The position numbers and the translations under genes are program-made. Below the pieces are notes generated by a model, which was given only the letters and a program-made list of their open reading frames with translations, searched no databases and was not told where the DNA came from. A stretch of 64,000 bases of DNA from an uncultured Alphaproteobacteria bacterium (lineage in GTDB: Bacteria > Pseudomonadota > Alphaproteobacteria > HIMB59 > GCA-002718135), in contig CACFXU010000001.1 of the NCBI GenBank assembly GCA_902570155.1, forward strand, positions 62,001 through 126,000. Direction: 5' to 3'. Shown piece after piece: positions 45,031 through 54,316 of the stretch. Each line of letters begins with the position of its first letter. Position 1 is the first letter of the stretch.

Positions 45031-46287
45031 TTATTTAGTTCCCATGCTTTGGAAGAATTCGCTATTAGTTTTTGTATTTTTCATTTTATCTAACAAGAAC
45101 TCCATCGCTTCTGTGCTTCCCATTGGAGCAAGTATTTTTCTTAAAATAAATATTTTACCAAGCTCGTCTTTATCAAGTAATAGTTCTTCTTTTCTTGTTC
45201 CTGACTTACCAATATCAAAAGCTGGATAGGTTCTTTTTTGACTTAGTTTTCTATCTAGAACCATTTCACTATTACCAGTACCTTTAAATTCTTCAAATAT
45301 AACCTCGTCCATTCTACTTCCTGTATCTATTAAAGCAGTGGCAATAATTGTAAGTGATCCACCTTTTTCTACGTTCCTTGCAGCACCAAAAAATCTTTTT
45401 GGTCTTTGTAAGGCATTGGCATCAACACCGCCTGTTAATACCTTTCCACTAGATGGAACAACAGTATTATATGCTCTTCCAAGTCTGGTAATTGAATCAA
45501 GAAGGATTACAACATCGTGTTTATATTCAACAAGTCTTTTAGCCTTTTCAATTACCATTTCAGCGACCTGAACGTGGCGTGAAGCAGGTTCATCAAAGGT
45601 TGAACTAATTACCTCGCCCTTAACTGATCTTTGCATGTCTGTAACTTCTTCTGGTCTTTCATCAATTAGGAGAACAATCAGTTTAGCGTCTGGACTATTA
45701 GCGGTTATGGCATTAGCAATTTTTTGCATAATTATTGTTTTACCAGTGAAAGGTTGTGCAACAATTAATTGTCTCTGTCCCTTACCAAGAGGAGCAATAA
45801 TATCAATTATTCTTTCTGTATTATCCGGCATAGGTTTTTCTTGTTCAAGTTTGAACCTTGCTTCAGGATACAATGGTGTTAAATCTTCAAAGTTAACCCT
45901 GTTCTTAACTAAATCAGTTTCTTGACCGTTGATTTTGTTAATTTTAGTTATAGCAAAATATCTCTCTCCTTGCTTTGGAGATCTAATTTCACCTTCAACA
46001 CTATCACCCGTTCTTAAACTAAATTTTTTAATCTGAGATGGAGAAATATAGATATCATCAGGTCCTGGAAGATAATTTGACTCCGAAGACCTCAGAAAAC
46101 CGAAACCGTCTTGCATAATTTCAATAACCCCTAAACCAGTAATAATTTCACCCTCTTCAGCAATTGTTTTTAAAATTGCAAACATCAAATCTTGTTTTCT
46201 AAGAGAAGAAGGGTTTTCTATACCAAGCTTGTCTGCTTGTTTTAAAAGCTCTTGAGGTTCTTTTCCTTTTAGTTCTTGTAAATTCAT
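45031..46287 (-). CDS. rho: Transcription termination factor Rho
   Basis: A 418-residue RNA helicase, full length. The N-terminal RNA-binding domain has [26 protein letters not shown] near residues 61-86. The ATPase has [17 protein letters not shown] near 178-194 and the [13 protein letters not shown] segment. The C-terminal Q/R loops are intact. Unlike some Rho proteins there is no long insertion. It is the last leftward gene before the divergent AT-rich gap. Confidence 0.97.
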   Translation of the reverse strand: MNLQELKGKEPQELLKQADKLGIENPSSLRKQDLMFAILKTIAEEGEIITGLGVIEIMQDGFGFLRSSESNYLPGPDDIYISPSQIKKFSLRTGDSVEGEIRSPKQGERYFAITKINKINGQETDLVKNRVNFEDLTPLYPEARFKLEQEKPMPDNTERIIDIIAPLGKGQRQLIVAQPFTGKTIIMQKIANAITANSPDAKLIVLLIDERPEEVTDMQRSVKGEVISSTFDEPASRHVQVAEMVIEKAKRLVEYKHDVVILLDSITRLGRAYNTVVPSSGKVLTGGVDANALQRPKRFFGAARNVEKGGSLTIIATALIDTGSRMDEVIFEEFKGTGNSEMVLDRKLSQKRTYPAFDIGKSGTRKEELLLDKDELGKIFILRKILAPMGSTEAMEFLLDKMKNTKTNSEFFQSMGTK

Positions 46288-46709
46288 AATGTTGTTGGGG
46301 TAGTTTCGAAATGAAATATTTTAATAATCAAAATTGAAGTTAATGTCAAAATAATTATAAATATATAATTTATATATTTAATTGTAGTATTAGTTGTAAG
46401 GTTAAAAAGCTTAATTAATGCTTTATTATCGCATCATTCTTTATTTACCAACATATGAATAACAACCCTGACAAATACGTTAATTTAAAGAATATTGAAA
46501 AAAAATTATTATTTTTAAATAATTTGCAGTGCAATAAATTTCTAATAACTTGTTATTAATTTTGTATAATAAAAATATTAACACCCACTCTATAATATTC
46601 AGACAAGTTATTAAGTTGTTAACAACACATTTTTAAAACAAAAGAACTATTTCTTAAATTCAAATTATATTTAATAGTGTTTATAACTATAATTTTTATT
46701 AACACACTT
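46288..46709. other. Candidate chromosomal replication origin (oriC)
   Basis: This 422-base gap has no gene and is very AT-rich, notably 46345-46385. Near-matches to the DnaA box TTATNCACA, each with one mismatch, occur at 46454-46462 (minus), 46678-46686 (minus), 46696-46704 and 46708-46716 (overlapping the maf start). A perfect GTTGTTAACAAC palindrome lies at 46614-46625. It separates leftward mnmE-rho genes from rightward maf-aroE-coaE-dnaQ genes. In Caulobacter the origin lies between the gidA/parAB/rho side and the maf/aroE/coaE/dnaQ side. The AT-rich background makes single boxes weak evidence; the context is the main support. Confidence 0.5.
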
Positions 46710-47300
46710 ATGCACCAAAAATTTATATTAGCTAGTTCAAGCAAATCTAGATACAAAATATTAAAAAATGCAGGATTAAATTTCACACAAAAAAAACCAA
46801 ATTGCAACGAAGAGGATATTAAAAAAACCATTAATAGAAAAACAAAGCCTGAGATTTTTGCAAAAAAACTTTCTTATGAAAAAGCAAGAAGTGTAAGTAG
46901 ACAAAAACCTTATGCCAACAAAATTGTTTTAGGCTGTGATACCGTTATTTATCACAATGGAAAAATTTTAGATAAAGTAAACTCTATTGAGAAAGCCAAA
47001 AAAAAAATTAGGTCTCTATCAGGAAAGACACACCTAATAGTATCGGGACTAACTATCTGTCTAAATGGTTCTAAGGTTTGGGAAAATTACGAAAAAACCC
47101 ATGTTAAAATAAGAAAACTTAATAACAGCGAAATAAATACATATCTAAAAAAAACAGGTAAACAAATACTAAGCTCTGTTGGATGTTATCAAATAGAAAG
47201 CTTGGGGCCTAATATTATTGAGAGCATAAAAGGAGATTATTTTAATGTTATGGGATTACCTTTATTTAATTTACTAGATTATTTATATTCAAAAAAATGA
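46710..47300 (+). CDS. maf: Maf-family nucleotide pyrophosphatase
   Basis: A 196-residue Maf protein that hydrolyses non-canonical or surplus nucleoside triphosphates. The start is set at ATG 46710 because FILASSSKSRYKILKNAGL is the conserved N-terminus; the frame open to 46677 adds only hydrophobic residues with no support. VLGCDTVIYHNGKILDK near residue 70 and the KGDYFNVMGLPLFNLL tail are typical. The TGA overlaps the aroE start by 4 bases. Confidence 0.92.
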   Translation: MHQKFILASSSKSRYKILKNAGLNFTQKKPNCNEEDIKKTINRKTKPEIFAKKLSYEKARSVSRQKPYANKIVLGCDTVIYHNGKILDKVNSIEKAKKKIRSLSGKTHLIVSGLTICLNGSKVWENYEKTHVKIRKLNNSEINTYLKKTGKQILSSVGCYQIESLGPNIIESIKGDYFNVMGLPLFNLLDYLYSKK

Positions 47301-48079
47301 AAAAACTTTACGTGGTTGGGAACAAAGCATCTAAAAGTCTTTCACCAACAATATTTAACTATTGGTTTCGAAAATATAACATTAAAGCAAGCTACGGGTA
47401 TTTAGAGCTTACAGAAAAAAACTTTCACAATAAAATAAAAGATATTTTGGAAAAAAAAGATACGCTTGGTCTAAATGTTACCATTCCATTTAAAAACAAA
47501 ATTATAAAACATCTTGGCAAAATAGACACTCATGCAAAAAAAATTGGTGCAGTAAATTGTGTAACAAATAAAAAAACTATAAATGGAACAAATACTGATT
47601 GGACGGGATATTACAAAACCCTACCAAATATAAAACAAACTAAAAACAGGAAAGTTATTATTTTGGGTTATGGGGGCGCGTCACATGCAATTCACTATGT
47701 ATTAAAGAAGAGGGGGTTTAAGGATATTTTAATTTTCAACAGATCTAAGAAAAAAATTAAGTATTCAAAAAACACTGAGTATACAAAAAAATATAGTGAT
47801 CTTGAAACACACCTTGAAGGAGTTTTCTTAATAATTAATACCACACCAATAAACCCTATGTTGAAAAAACACTTAAAATTTATTACCAAATCAACAATTG
47901 TAAGCGACATTGTTTACAGTCCAAAAAACACTTCATTTCTCAAACAGTTTCCGAAGAATAAAAAGATTTATGGAATATCAATGTTAATTGAACAGGCCAA
48001 ACCTTGTTTTAAAATTTGGTTTGGTAAAAACCCATCTGTTGATGCAAAAATGCTTAAAGCTATTTATAAAAAAATTTAA
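47297..48079 (+). CDS. aroE: Shikimate dehydrogenase
   Basis: A 260-residue NADPH-dependent enzyme reducing 3-dehydroshikimate in aromatic amino acid synthesis. The substrate motif KSLSPTIFNYWF lies near residue 13, GLNVTIPFKNKI near 58 and GTNTDWTGY near 98. The NADP loop is VIILGYGGASHAIHYVL near 120. It shares one base with coaE (TAATG). Confidence 0.95.
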   Translation: MKKLYVVGNKASKSLSPTIFNYWFRKYNIKASYGYLELTEKNFHNKIKDILEKKDTLGLNVTIPFKNKIIKHLGKIDTHAKKIGAVNCVTNKKTINGTNTDWTGYYKTLPNIKQTKNRKVIILGYGGASHAIHYVLKKRGFKDILIFNRSKKKIKYSKNTEYTKKYSDLETHLEGVFLIINTTPINPMLKKHLKFITKSTIVSDIVYSPKNTSFLKQFPKNKKIYGISMLIEQAKPCFKIWFGKNPSVDAKMLKAIYKKI

Positions 48080-48669
48080 TGACAAAAACCATAGCAATAA
48101 CAGGCGGCATAGGATCGGGTAAATCCACCTTTTGTAGTAAATTAAAAGAAAAAGGTTTTAAAATTCACAGCTCAGATGAGCAGGTGGCCAAAATATATAA
48201 AAACCCTGAAAAAAAATTTGTTACTTATTTACGCACCATAGGTTTGTCTAAGTCCATTTCAAAAAAAAACATAGATAAAAAAATTATATCAAAGATTATT
48301 TTTGAAAATAAACAGATAAGAAAAAAGCTCGAGTTATACATATTTAAAATAGTTAGAAAAAAGAGGTCTGATTTTATAAAACAAGAAAAACAAAAAAAAA
48401 CAAAATTAATTTTTATTGATATACCATTGCTGTTTGAAAACAATTTAGAGAAACAATTCAACAAAGTAATATCGATAATAGCCTCCAAACGAGTAAGATT
48501 AGAAAGATTAAAAAAAACAAGAAAAATGACCGAAAACCAATTTAAGAATATAACTCGATCTCAAACATCAGACGTTATAAGAAAAAAGAAATCTGATTAT
48601 GTTATTTATAACAACTCGACATTAAAAGATTATAAAATTAAGATTAATAAGCTAATAAGTAAACTTTAG
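48079..48669 (+). CDS. coaE: Dephospho-CoA kinase
   Basis: A 196-residue kinase making CoA from dephospho-CoA. The P loop GGIGSGKST is at residues 8-16. The IHSSDEQVAKIY segment near 30 holds the substrate Asp, and LIFIDIPLLFEN near 110 is the family's lid-proximal strand. It is unusually Lys-rich, in line with local AT bias. It is followed by dnaQ after 8 bases. Confidence 0.93.
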   Translation: MTKTIAITGGIGSGKSTFCSKLKEKGFKIHSSDEQVAKIYKNPEKKFVTYLRTIGLSKSISKKNIDKKIISKIIFENKQIRKKLELYIFKIVRKKRSDFIKQEKQKKTKLIFIDIPLLFENNLEKQFNKVISIIASKRVRLERLKKTRKMTENQFKNITRSQTSDVIRKKKSDYVIYNNSTLKDYKIKINKLISKL

Positions 48670-48677
48670 TTAAAACA

Positions 48678-49352
48678 ATGAGAGAAATAGTAATTGATAC
48701 AGAAACCACAGGCCTTGATTATAAGACTGGTGACAGAATAATAGAGGTTGGTTGTGTGGAACTCAAAAACTATGTTCCTACAGGAAACACACTCCAATTT
48801 TATTGCAAACCAGACAGAAGTATAAGCGAAGGGGCAAAAAACATTGTGGGTCTTTCAGATGATTTTCTTAATCAACAAAAACCATTTGAAGAAAACCACA
48901 AGGAGCTCTTAAATTTTTTGAAAAACGACACATTGATAATTCACAATGCATCATTTGATTTAGGTTTTATAAATAATGAGTTGTCAATCTTAGGATTACC
49001 TCATTTAGATAATCCTGTAGTTGATACCGTTTCTCTTGCAAGAGAAGTTCTAAATACAAGAATAGCTAACCTCGACTATTTGTGCAGAAGGTTTAATATT
49101 GATTTATCAGACAGATCATTCCATGGAGCCCTGCTTGACTCTCAGCTTTTAGCTGCAGTTTATTTAGAGCTTAGAGGGGGTAAGCAGTTTTCTATGGAAT
49201 TAAACCTAAACAATGATGAAAAAAATACACAAATTAACAACAAAAACGAAACAAAAACCAAAATCATAAAGGTTAATGAAGAAGATTATTTAGCTCACAA
49301 AGAAATGTTAAAAAAACTAAAAAACCCCCTTTGGAAAAAATATAACTATTAA
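48678..49352 (+). CDS. dnaQ: DNA polymerase III epsilon (proofreading exonuclease)
   Basis: A 224-residue DEDDh exonuclease. ExoI motif VIDTETTGLD is at residues 5-14, ExoII HNASFDLGFIN near 94-104, and ExoIIIepsilon HGALLDSQLLA near 155-165, so all catalytic residues are present. A Lys/Asn-rich C-terminal tail would bind the alpha subunit. It completes the conserved maf-aroE-coaE-dnaQ string. Confidence 0.95.
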   Translation: MREIVIDTETTGLDYKTGDRIIEVGCVELKNYVPTGNTLQFYCKPDRSISEGAKNIVGLSDDFLNQQKPFEENHKELLNFLKNDTLIIHNASFDLGFINNELSILGLPHLDNPVVDTVSLAREVLNTRIANLDYLCRRFNIDLSDRSFHGALLDSQLLAAVYLELRGGKQFSMELNLNNDEKNTQINNKNETKTKIIKVNEEDYLAHKEMLKKLKNPLWKKYNY

Positions 49353-49382
49353 TATTTGAAAAAGTTATTATATTAAAATCAG

Positions 49383-49964
49383 ATGATTTACGGTGACTTA
49401 CAATTTTTTGATATTTTGATTTTTGCAGCTATTGCTGGATTTATTATTTATAGATTAAGAAGTGTTCTTGGAAAAAGAACAGGATTTCAAAAAAACATAT
49501 CTCAGCCAAAACCTCAAGAAAACAAAAAACAAGAGGATGTTCAAGAAATACCTTCTTTGATGGATAATGAGACAAAGCTTGAGGTTGTATATAAAAAAGT
49601 AAATAATTTTAATCACCGAGAGTTTCTTGATGGCGCCAAGAAAGCTTTTGAGATTATAATTTCATCTTTCAACAATGGAGATAAAAAAACACTAAAAAAT
49701 CTTGTGTCTAAAGATGTTTATTCTGCCTTTGAAAAAGCGATTGATGAAAAAACAAACAATCCAGAATCACAATTTTATTCACTTATTGTAGAGGGCATCG
49801 CAGATGCTAAAGTAGAAAATGACACAATATCAATATCGGTCAATTTTATTAGTGAACAGATGTTAAATAATGATGAGGGTTCTATTGTTAAAAATAAAGA
49901 CACTTGGACTTTTGAAAAACCAGTAAATTCTTCTAGTCCTATATGGATATTAACTCAAACTTAA
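49383..49964 (+). CDS. Tim44-like domain protein
   Basis: A 193-residue protein with one N-terminal membrane segment (FDILIFAAIAGFIIYRL, residues ~9-25), a charged linker and a Tim44-like domain (FLDGAKKAFEIIISSFNNGDKKTLKNLVS near residue 80). In alphaproteobacteria this gene follows dnaQ/secB near the origin. It is related to the mitochondrial import component Tim44, and its bacterial role is membrane-associated but not settled. Confidence 0.87.
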   Translation: MIYGDLQFFDILIFAAIAGFIIYRLRSVLGKRTGFQKNISQPKPQENKKQEDVQEIPSLMDNETKLEVVYKKVNNFNHREFLDGAKKAFEIIISSFNNGDKKTLKNLVSKDVYSAFEKAIDEKTNNPESQFYSLIVEGIADAKVENDTISISVNFISEQMLNNDEGSIVKNKDTWTFEKPVNSSSPIWILTQT

Positions 49965-49967
49965 TAT

Positions 49968-50396
49968 TTGTCCTTTAAAGAACTCAAAGACCGAATTAAA
50001 AAAAACGAGGGTTATTCTGATAAGCCTTATCAAGATCAATTAGGGTTTTTTACTATTGGTTATGGTCATCTTATTACAGAAAAAGAAAACAAATATTACA
50101 TTAAAAAATTTAAAAAAAAATATTTTGAAGAATTGTTTGAGATAGACTTTAAAAAAGCACACGAACAATATAAAAAAAAATTTTTTAAAAAAAATCACAG
50201 AACTTCAGAGAAGGAATTATTAATAGAAATGATTTTTCAACTTGGAGCAAAAGGTGTCTCCAAATTTAAGAAAATGCTTTATTTTCTAAACAAAAAACAA
50301 AGATTCATGGCATCACTAGAGATGTTAGACAGTTTGTGGTATTTGCAAACACCAGAAAGAGTAAAGAATTTAATTAAAAACTATACAAAAAAATAA
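49968..50396 (+). CDS. Phage-type lysozyme (GH24, T4-lysozyme fold)
   Basis: A 142-residue muramidase-like protein from TTG 49968. The catalytic triad is exactly spaced as in T4 lysozyme: Glu14, Asp23, Thr29 (E-x8-D-x5-T) within KNEGYSDKPYQDQLGFFT, then IGYGHLI. There is no signal peptide or membrane segment, so export would need another route. It fits tightly between the Tim44-like gene (3 bases) and smr (1-base overlap). In other alphaproteobacteria the Tim44-Smr gap is usually occupied by MltA, another murein-cleaving enzyme. This looks like replacement by a phage-derived gene. Confidence 0.85.
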   Translation: MSFKELKDRIKKNEGYSDKPYQDQLGFFTIGYGHLITEKENKYYIKKFKKKYFEELFEIDFKKAHEQYKKKFFKKNHRTSEKELLIEMIFQLGAKGVSKFKKMLYFLNKKQRFMASLEMLDSLWYLQTPERVKNLIKNYTKK

Positions 50397-50935
50397 TGGA
50401 AGAAGATTTTTTTCTAAAAAACATGAAAGGTGTGAAACCTTTTAAAAAAGATACCTCTAAAGTTAAAACGAAAACAACTAATAAAAAAAATGTAAAATTA
50501 GATAAAAAAACTAATACTAAAAATACCAGCAAAAAAACAATAACTGAACACAAAGTTAGTAGCTCAGAGTTTAAATTATCATTTGGTGAGGTTAATAAGG
50601 AGCTTAAGAGAGGAAAAATTAATATAGATAGAAGAATTGATCTTCATGGGTACGGTTTAGTCGAAGCGCATGAAAAATTTATAAGCGAGGTGAAAAAAAA
50701 CTATAACAAGAATAAAAGATGTTTGCTTATAATTACTGGAAAGGGTGTTCATAAAAAAAATCAAAATGAGCAAGACACAAATCCTAAACTTTTCTATGGA
50801 AAGATTAAAAACTCAATAATAAACTGGATAAACGAAGACAATCTTAAGAAATATATCCTAACATATCAAGATGCGGGTTTTGAACATGGGGGTGATGGAG
50901 CTCTTTTTGTCTATTTAAGAAAAAAAAAATTTTAA
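50396..50935 (+). CDS. Smr-domain protein
   Basis: A 179-residue protein with a Lys-rich disordered N-terminal half (residues 1-70) and a C-terminal Smr domain. The domain shows the hallmark IDLHGYGLVEAHEKF near 82 and CLLIITGKGVH near 109, then a late GGDGALFVYLRK. Smr domains nick DNA or RNA or act in ribosome rescue. It overlaps the convergent DUF3108 gene by 4 bases. Confidence 0.9.
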   Translation: MEEDFFLKNMKGVKPFKKDTSKVKTKTTNKKNVKLDKKTNTKNTSKKTITEHKVSSSEFKLSFGEVNKELKRGKINIDRRIDLHGYGLVEAHEKFISEVKKNYNKNKRCLLIITGKGVHKKNQNEQDTNPKLFYGKIKNSIINWINEDNLKKYILTYQDAGFEHGGDGALFVYLRKKKF

Positions 50936-51606
50936 ATTCTTTCTAACTTAAATACCCTTTTTTTGAAATGAATAAGAATTTCGTATGGAAGTAAATCATC
51001 TTTAACTAAAAATTCAATTTTTTTTAAATCATTTCTTTTATGGTCAGCCCAAATATTTACATAGTCTTCAATTTCTAAAATTATATTTCCATCCTCACTT
51101 TTGTTTTGTTTAAGTGTGTAAATTCTTCTCCCATCAATTGTTTTTGCCTCATTTTCTCCATTTAAAATATTTATAAAAGAGGTAATTGGGTCAAAATATA
51201 AATATAACTCTTCTAGGTCTACTCTAGCTATTTCTTCTTCTATAGGCTCTTGTTTTAATTCAATTAAATAATCATCAAAAGACATTTTAACTATTTTTAT
51301 TTTCTTATTAGTTTTCCAAAACTGTTTATAATTCTTGGTCTTAAATATGTTGTTTTCAATAACCCCAGCTGAAAGATAGCTTCCTTCAAATTTATATAAA
51401 GGTGAAAAAATGCCAGAATTTTTCAAATTAATTTCCGTTTGATAAATATTATCATTAATATTTAATGACCAACTAAAATTACCAATTTTTATTCCTGTTG
51501 TGCTGACTTTATATTCTGCACTAAAATTATTTGCATAGGATGTGTTAATTATAAATATAATAAAAAATACTAGAAATTTATTCAAACACAACCTCGTAAA
51601 CATCAA
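50932..51606 (-). CDS. DUF3108 periplasmic protein
   Basis: A 224-residue exported protein. A signal peptide with core LVFFIIFIINTSYA ends near residue 26. The mature part has the DUF3108 pattern FSAEYKVSTTGIKIGNFSWSL, YKFEGSYLSAG near 70 and the DPITSFINIL segment near 135. The family's role is unknown. It overlaps the ArnT-like gene by 29 bases and is probably co-transcribed with it. Confidence 0.8.
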   Translation of the reverse strand: MMFTRLCLNKFLVFFIIFIINTSYANNFSAEYKVSTTGIKIGNFSWSLNINDNIYQTEINLKNSGIFSPLYKFEGSYLSAGVIENNIFKTKNYKQFWKTNKKIKIVKMSFDDYLIELKQEPIEEEIARVDLEELYLYFDPITSFINILNGENEAKTIDGRRIYTLKQNKSEDGNIILEIEDYVNIWADHKRNDLKKIEFLVKDDLLPYEILIHFKKRVFKLERI

Positions 51607-52984
51607 GTTTTCTTTTTGTAAATTTCTGATCAGGTGAATTTATTTTTAACACCCTATATTCTTTCTCTAAATAATTAATATCTGAGGGGCTCCCAATTAA
51701 AGTAAAGTTTTCATTTATATTTTTATTAAGAGGAGATACTATTTTAAAGTGGTTTGTTATTTCATCTCCTTCTTTATGTGGCATATAGAAATTAATATCC
51801 TTATCTCTTAATTCAAAATTAAGGCTTGAAAATAAAAGCCGATCTGAAACCACTATATTTTTTACGACACCATCTGAAGAACCACTGTAAATTTTTATAG
51901 CATAATCATTTATACCACTTATTCGGTCAAAAATTTTAGACGGATAGCTCATTCCAATCATTACAAAAAGAATTAAGCAGAAAATAAAATTAAACATGTA
52001 ATTAGCTATCTTTAAAAAAGAATTATTAATTCTAATATATAAAAGAGCAAATAAAGAAATTAAAGCTGGAGCAGCCCAATTTGCATTAGCTCTTACAATA
52101 ATAGCTTCTACTAAAACAATTAAAATTATTGGCATAGAAAATATTAGAAAAATTTTTTGAATATAGTTCCATTTATTAAATCCAAATATCCCACCCAAAA
52201 CCATAAACGGGCCTAACATTAAAACTTGAATTAACAAAAATTCTAAACCTCTAATGAGATCTATTTCAATATTTCCAAAATTTGCATTATCCGAAGTATG
52301 CTGAAGTGTTATCCAGTCATTATTAAAGTTCCAAATAATATTTGGTACGATAATTACAAATACACATAAAAAGGTAAGACAAAAACCAAATAAATTATCC
52401 AAAAAAATTTTTCTAAATCTTTTATCTAATAAAATTAAAACAAATAAACAAATCACAAAATATATAGCTGCGTATTTTGATAAAAAACCTAACCCCAGAA
52501 AAATACCTAATAATATAAAATTTTTTAAACTATGTTCACCATTGATCTTAACTAATTCATTAAGTGAAAGTGTCCAAAATAATAATAAAAAAAGATCAGT
52601 ACTAATTAAAAAAGATGAAAAAGAAACAGCGGGTATAAATAAAAAAATTAAACAACCCGCGAATGAATCTTTTTTGTTTATTCCAGCGTTAATTAAAAGA
52701 TTATAAATACTCCAGGAAATCAATAAATAAACAAACGATGGGAGAAGCTTTAATGAAACAAAACTACTGCCTAATATTTCTGTATAAACTCTTATTATCC
52801 AGGGCAAAAAAGGAGGCTTCGAAAAATAACCAAAGTCAATATCTTTTGACCATAACCAATACTGTGCTTCATCACCAAACAAATTAAAGGTAGTAAAATT
52901 TAAGGCACCAATTTTTAATAAAAGTAAAAAAATAAATGATGGCAACAAAATTTTATTTAACATAATATTTTTTAAACAATTCAA
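51578..52984 (-). CDS. ArnT/PMT-type lipid-linked glycosyltransferase
   Basis: A 468-residue polytopic membrane protein with about 10-12 hydrophobic segments. The GT83/PMT signature is in the first periplasmic loop: FNLFGDEAQYWLWSKDIDFGYFSKPPFLPWI near residues 35-65, with the acidic DE pair. Relatives transfer sugars from undecaprenyl phosphate to lipid A or other envelope acceptors. It overlaps the PAP2 gene by 32 bases; a lipid phosphatase and a lipid-sugar transferase together point to lipid A or glycolipid modification. Confidence 0.85.
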   Translation of the reverse strand: MNCLKNIMLNKILLPSFIFLLLLKIGALNFTTFNLFGDEAQYWLWSKDIDFGYFSKPPFLPWIIRVYTEILGSSFVSLKLLPSFVYLLISWSIYNLLINAGINKKDSFAGCLIFLFIPAVSFSSFLISTDLFLLLFWTLSLNELVKINGEHSLKNFILLGIFLGLGFLSKYAAIYFVICLFVLILLDKRFRKIFLDNLFGFCLTFLCVFVIIVPNIIWNFNNDWITLQHTSDNANFGNIEIDLIRGLEFLLIQVLMLGPFMVLGGIFGFNKWNYIQKIFLIFSMPIILIVLVEAIIVRANANWAAPALISLFALLYIRINNSFLKIANYMFNFIFCLILFVMIGMSYPSKIFDRISGINDYAIKIYSGSSDGVVKNIVVSDRLLFSSLNFELRDKDINFYMPHKEGDEITNHFKIVSPLNKNINENFTLIGSPSDINYLEKEYRVLKINSPDQKFTKRKLDVYEVVFE

Positions 52985-54287
52985 ATAAAATTAAATTTAA
53001 AATTACAATAACAAAGCCAGCAAAAAAAATGTCACTTAAAAAATGACCGCCAGCCATTATTCTAATCAAGCCAAATACAAAACCAGCAACAAAGCTTGCA
53101 TAGAGGAAAATTATATTTTTTGTTATTAAATATAGAATTATAATTGAAAAGCCAACAGAGGCATCACCTGAAACAAAGGAGCAATTTGTTTCGCAAGCAT
53201 TGGTTATTTCAAACCACGGGGAAAAAGATTCTTTTCCACCCAATTCAACTACATCGTTTGGTCTTGCCCTACCCCAAAAATTTTTTAGTATAAGATTAAC
53301 AAAAATTAAAACACTGATAATTTGAGAAACCCATAATAAAAATATTTCCCGCATAGAAAATCTATAATTAAAAAAAATTTTATCAATTTTAAAGAAACGC
53401 CCAACTATTGGTAAAATTAAAATATAAATAAGTATTAGTGGTAACAAAATATCTCGAAACAATATTGAAGTTAAATCAAAACTTTGTAATTCAAATTGTG
53501 ATTCCCCCTTATAAAATAAAGACGATACATATAAATCTATGGATGGGCCGGCAGTCACAAACACACAACTAAAAAATAAAATTAGAATATAATAAAAAAT
53601 CTCAGAATTTTTTTCAGGAATTAAATTTGATAATTTGTATCTAGTATATTTATTTTCTATTAATTTATTTAAAACTTTAAATAATATTAAAGCTAAAATT
53701 GCTCCAGCAACAATATCTGTAAAAAAATGTGCGCCTACAATAACCCGACTAAAGGCAACAATTGAAGCTAAAAAATAAAAAAAATATTTTAATTTTGGAA
53801 GAACAGAAACTAAAATAAAACAAACTATAAATATTGTAGAAGAGTGTCCAGAGGGAAAAGAATGAAAATTTGATTCCATGGTAAAATATTGAAAACTAAA
53901 AACGTCTTCAAAATCAGTATGATTTGGTCTGGGCCTTCCTACAACATGTTTTATAATTTGAGTAATTATCCCTACTGTCAAAATATAAACAAAAGAAGAA
54001 ATAAAAAAATTAGAAAGATTTTTTACTGATTTAATTTTTATGATTTGAAGTTTGTTATTTACATAAAAAATAACAAAACCTATTATTGTAATAAAAAAGT
54101 ACCAAGACGAACTGCCAAGTTTTGTTATTTCTGAAAAAAATTCTTTTAGAAAAACTCCATTTACCCACTCACTCAAGCTTATAAAATAACTATAAAAAAA
54201 AAGATCTAAATTAAAAGTAGCAAAAATACTTAATGTAATTAATGCTAAAATAAGTAATTCAAATTTGATGGTTTTAAAAATACTCAT
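52953..54287 (-). CDS. Fused double PAP2 membrane phosphatase
   Basis: A 444-residue membrane protein with two PAP2 domains. The first (residues ~60-210) is canonical: KHVVGRPRPN, FPSGHSS and SRVIVGAHFFTD. The second (~300-440) has KNFWGRARPN and IRIMAGGHFLSD, but the middle motif reads FVSGDAS, with Asp for the catalytic His of PSGH. Single-domain PAP2 proteins have about 200-250 residues, so this is a tandem fusion. Likely substrates are undecaprenyl diphosphate or lipid A phosphates. Whether the second domain is active is open. Confidence 0.85.
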   Translation of the reverse strand: MSIFKTIKFELLILALITLSIFATFNLDLFFYSYFISLSEWVNGVFLKEFFSEITKLGSSSWYFFITIIGFVIFYVNNKLQIIKIKSVKNLSNFFISSFVYILTVGIITQIIKHVVGRPRPNHTDFEDVFSFQYFTMESNFHSFPSGHSSTIFIVCFILVSVLPKLKYFFYFLASIVAFSRVIVGAHFFTDIVAGAILALILFKVLNKLIENKYTRYKLSNLIPEKNSEIFYYILILFFSCVFVTAGPSIDLYVSSLFYKGESQFELQSFDLTSILFRDILLPLILIYILILPIVGRFFKIDKIFFNYRFSMREIFLLWVSQIISVLIFVNLILKNFWGRARPNDVVELGGKESFSPWFEITNACETNCSFVSGDASVGFSIIILYLITKNIIFLYASFVAGFVFGLIRIMAGGHFLSDIFFAGFVIVILNLILFELFKKYYVK

Positions 54288-54316
54288 TTTACAACTATTA
54301 AAAAATTAAATGAGCT

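Noticed and set aside
46677-46709. An upstream start for maf at 46677.
   Set aside because: The extra 11 residues are unlike the family, whose conserved N-terminus begins at 46710.
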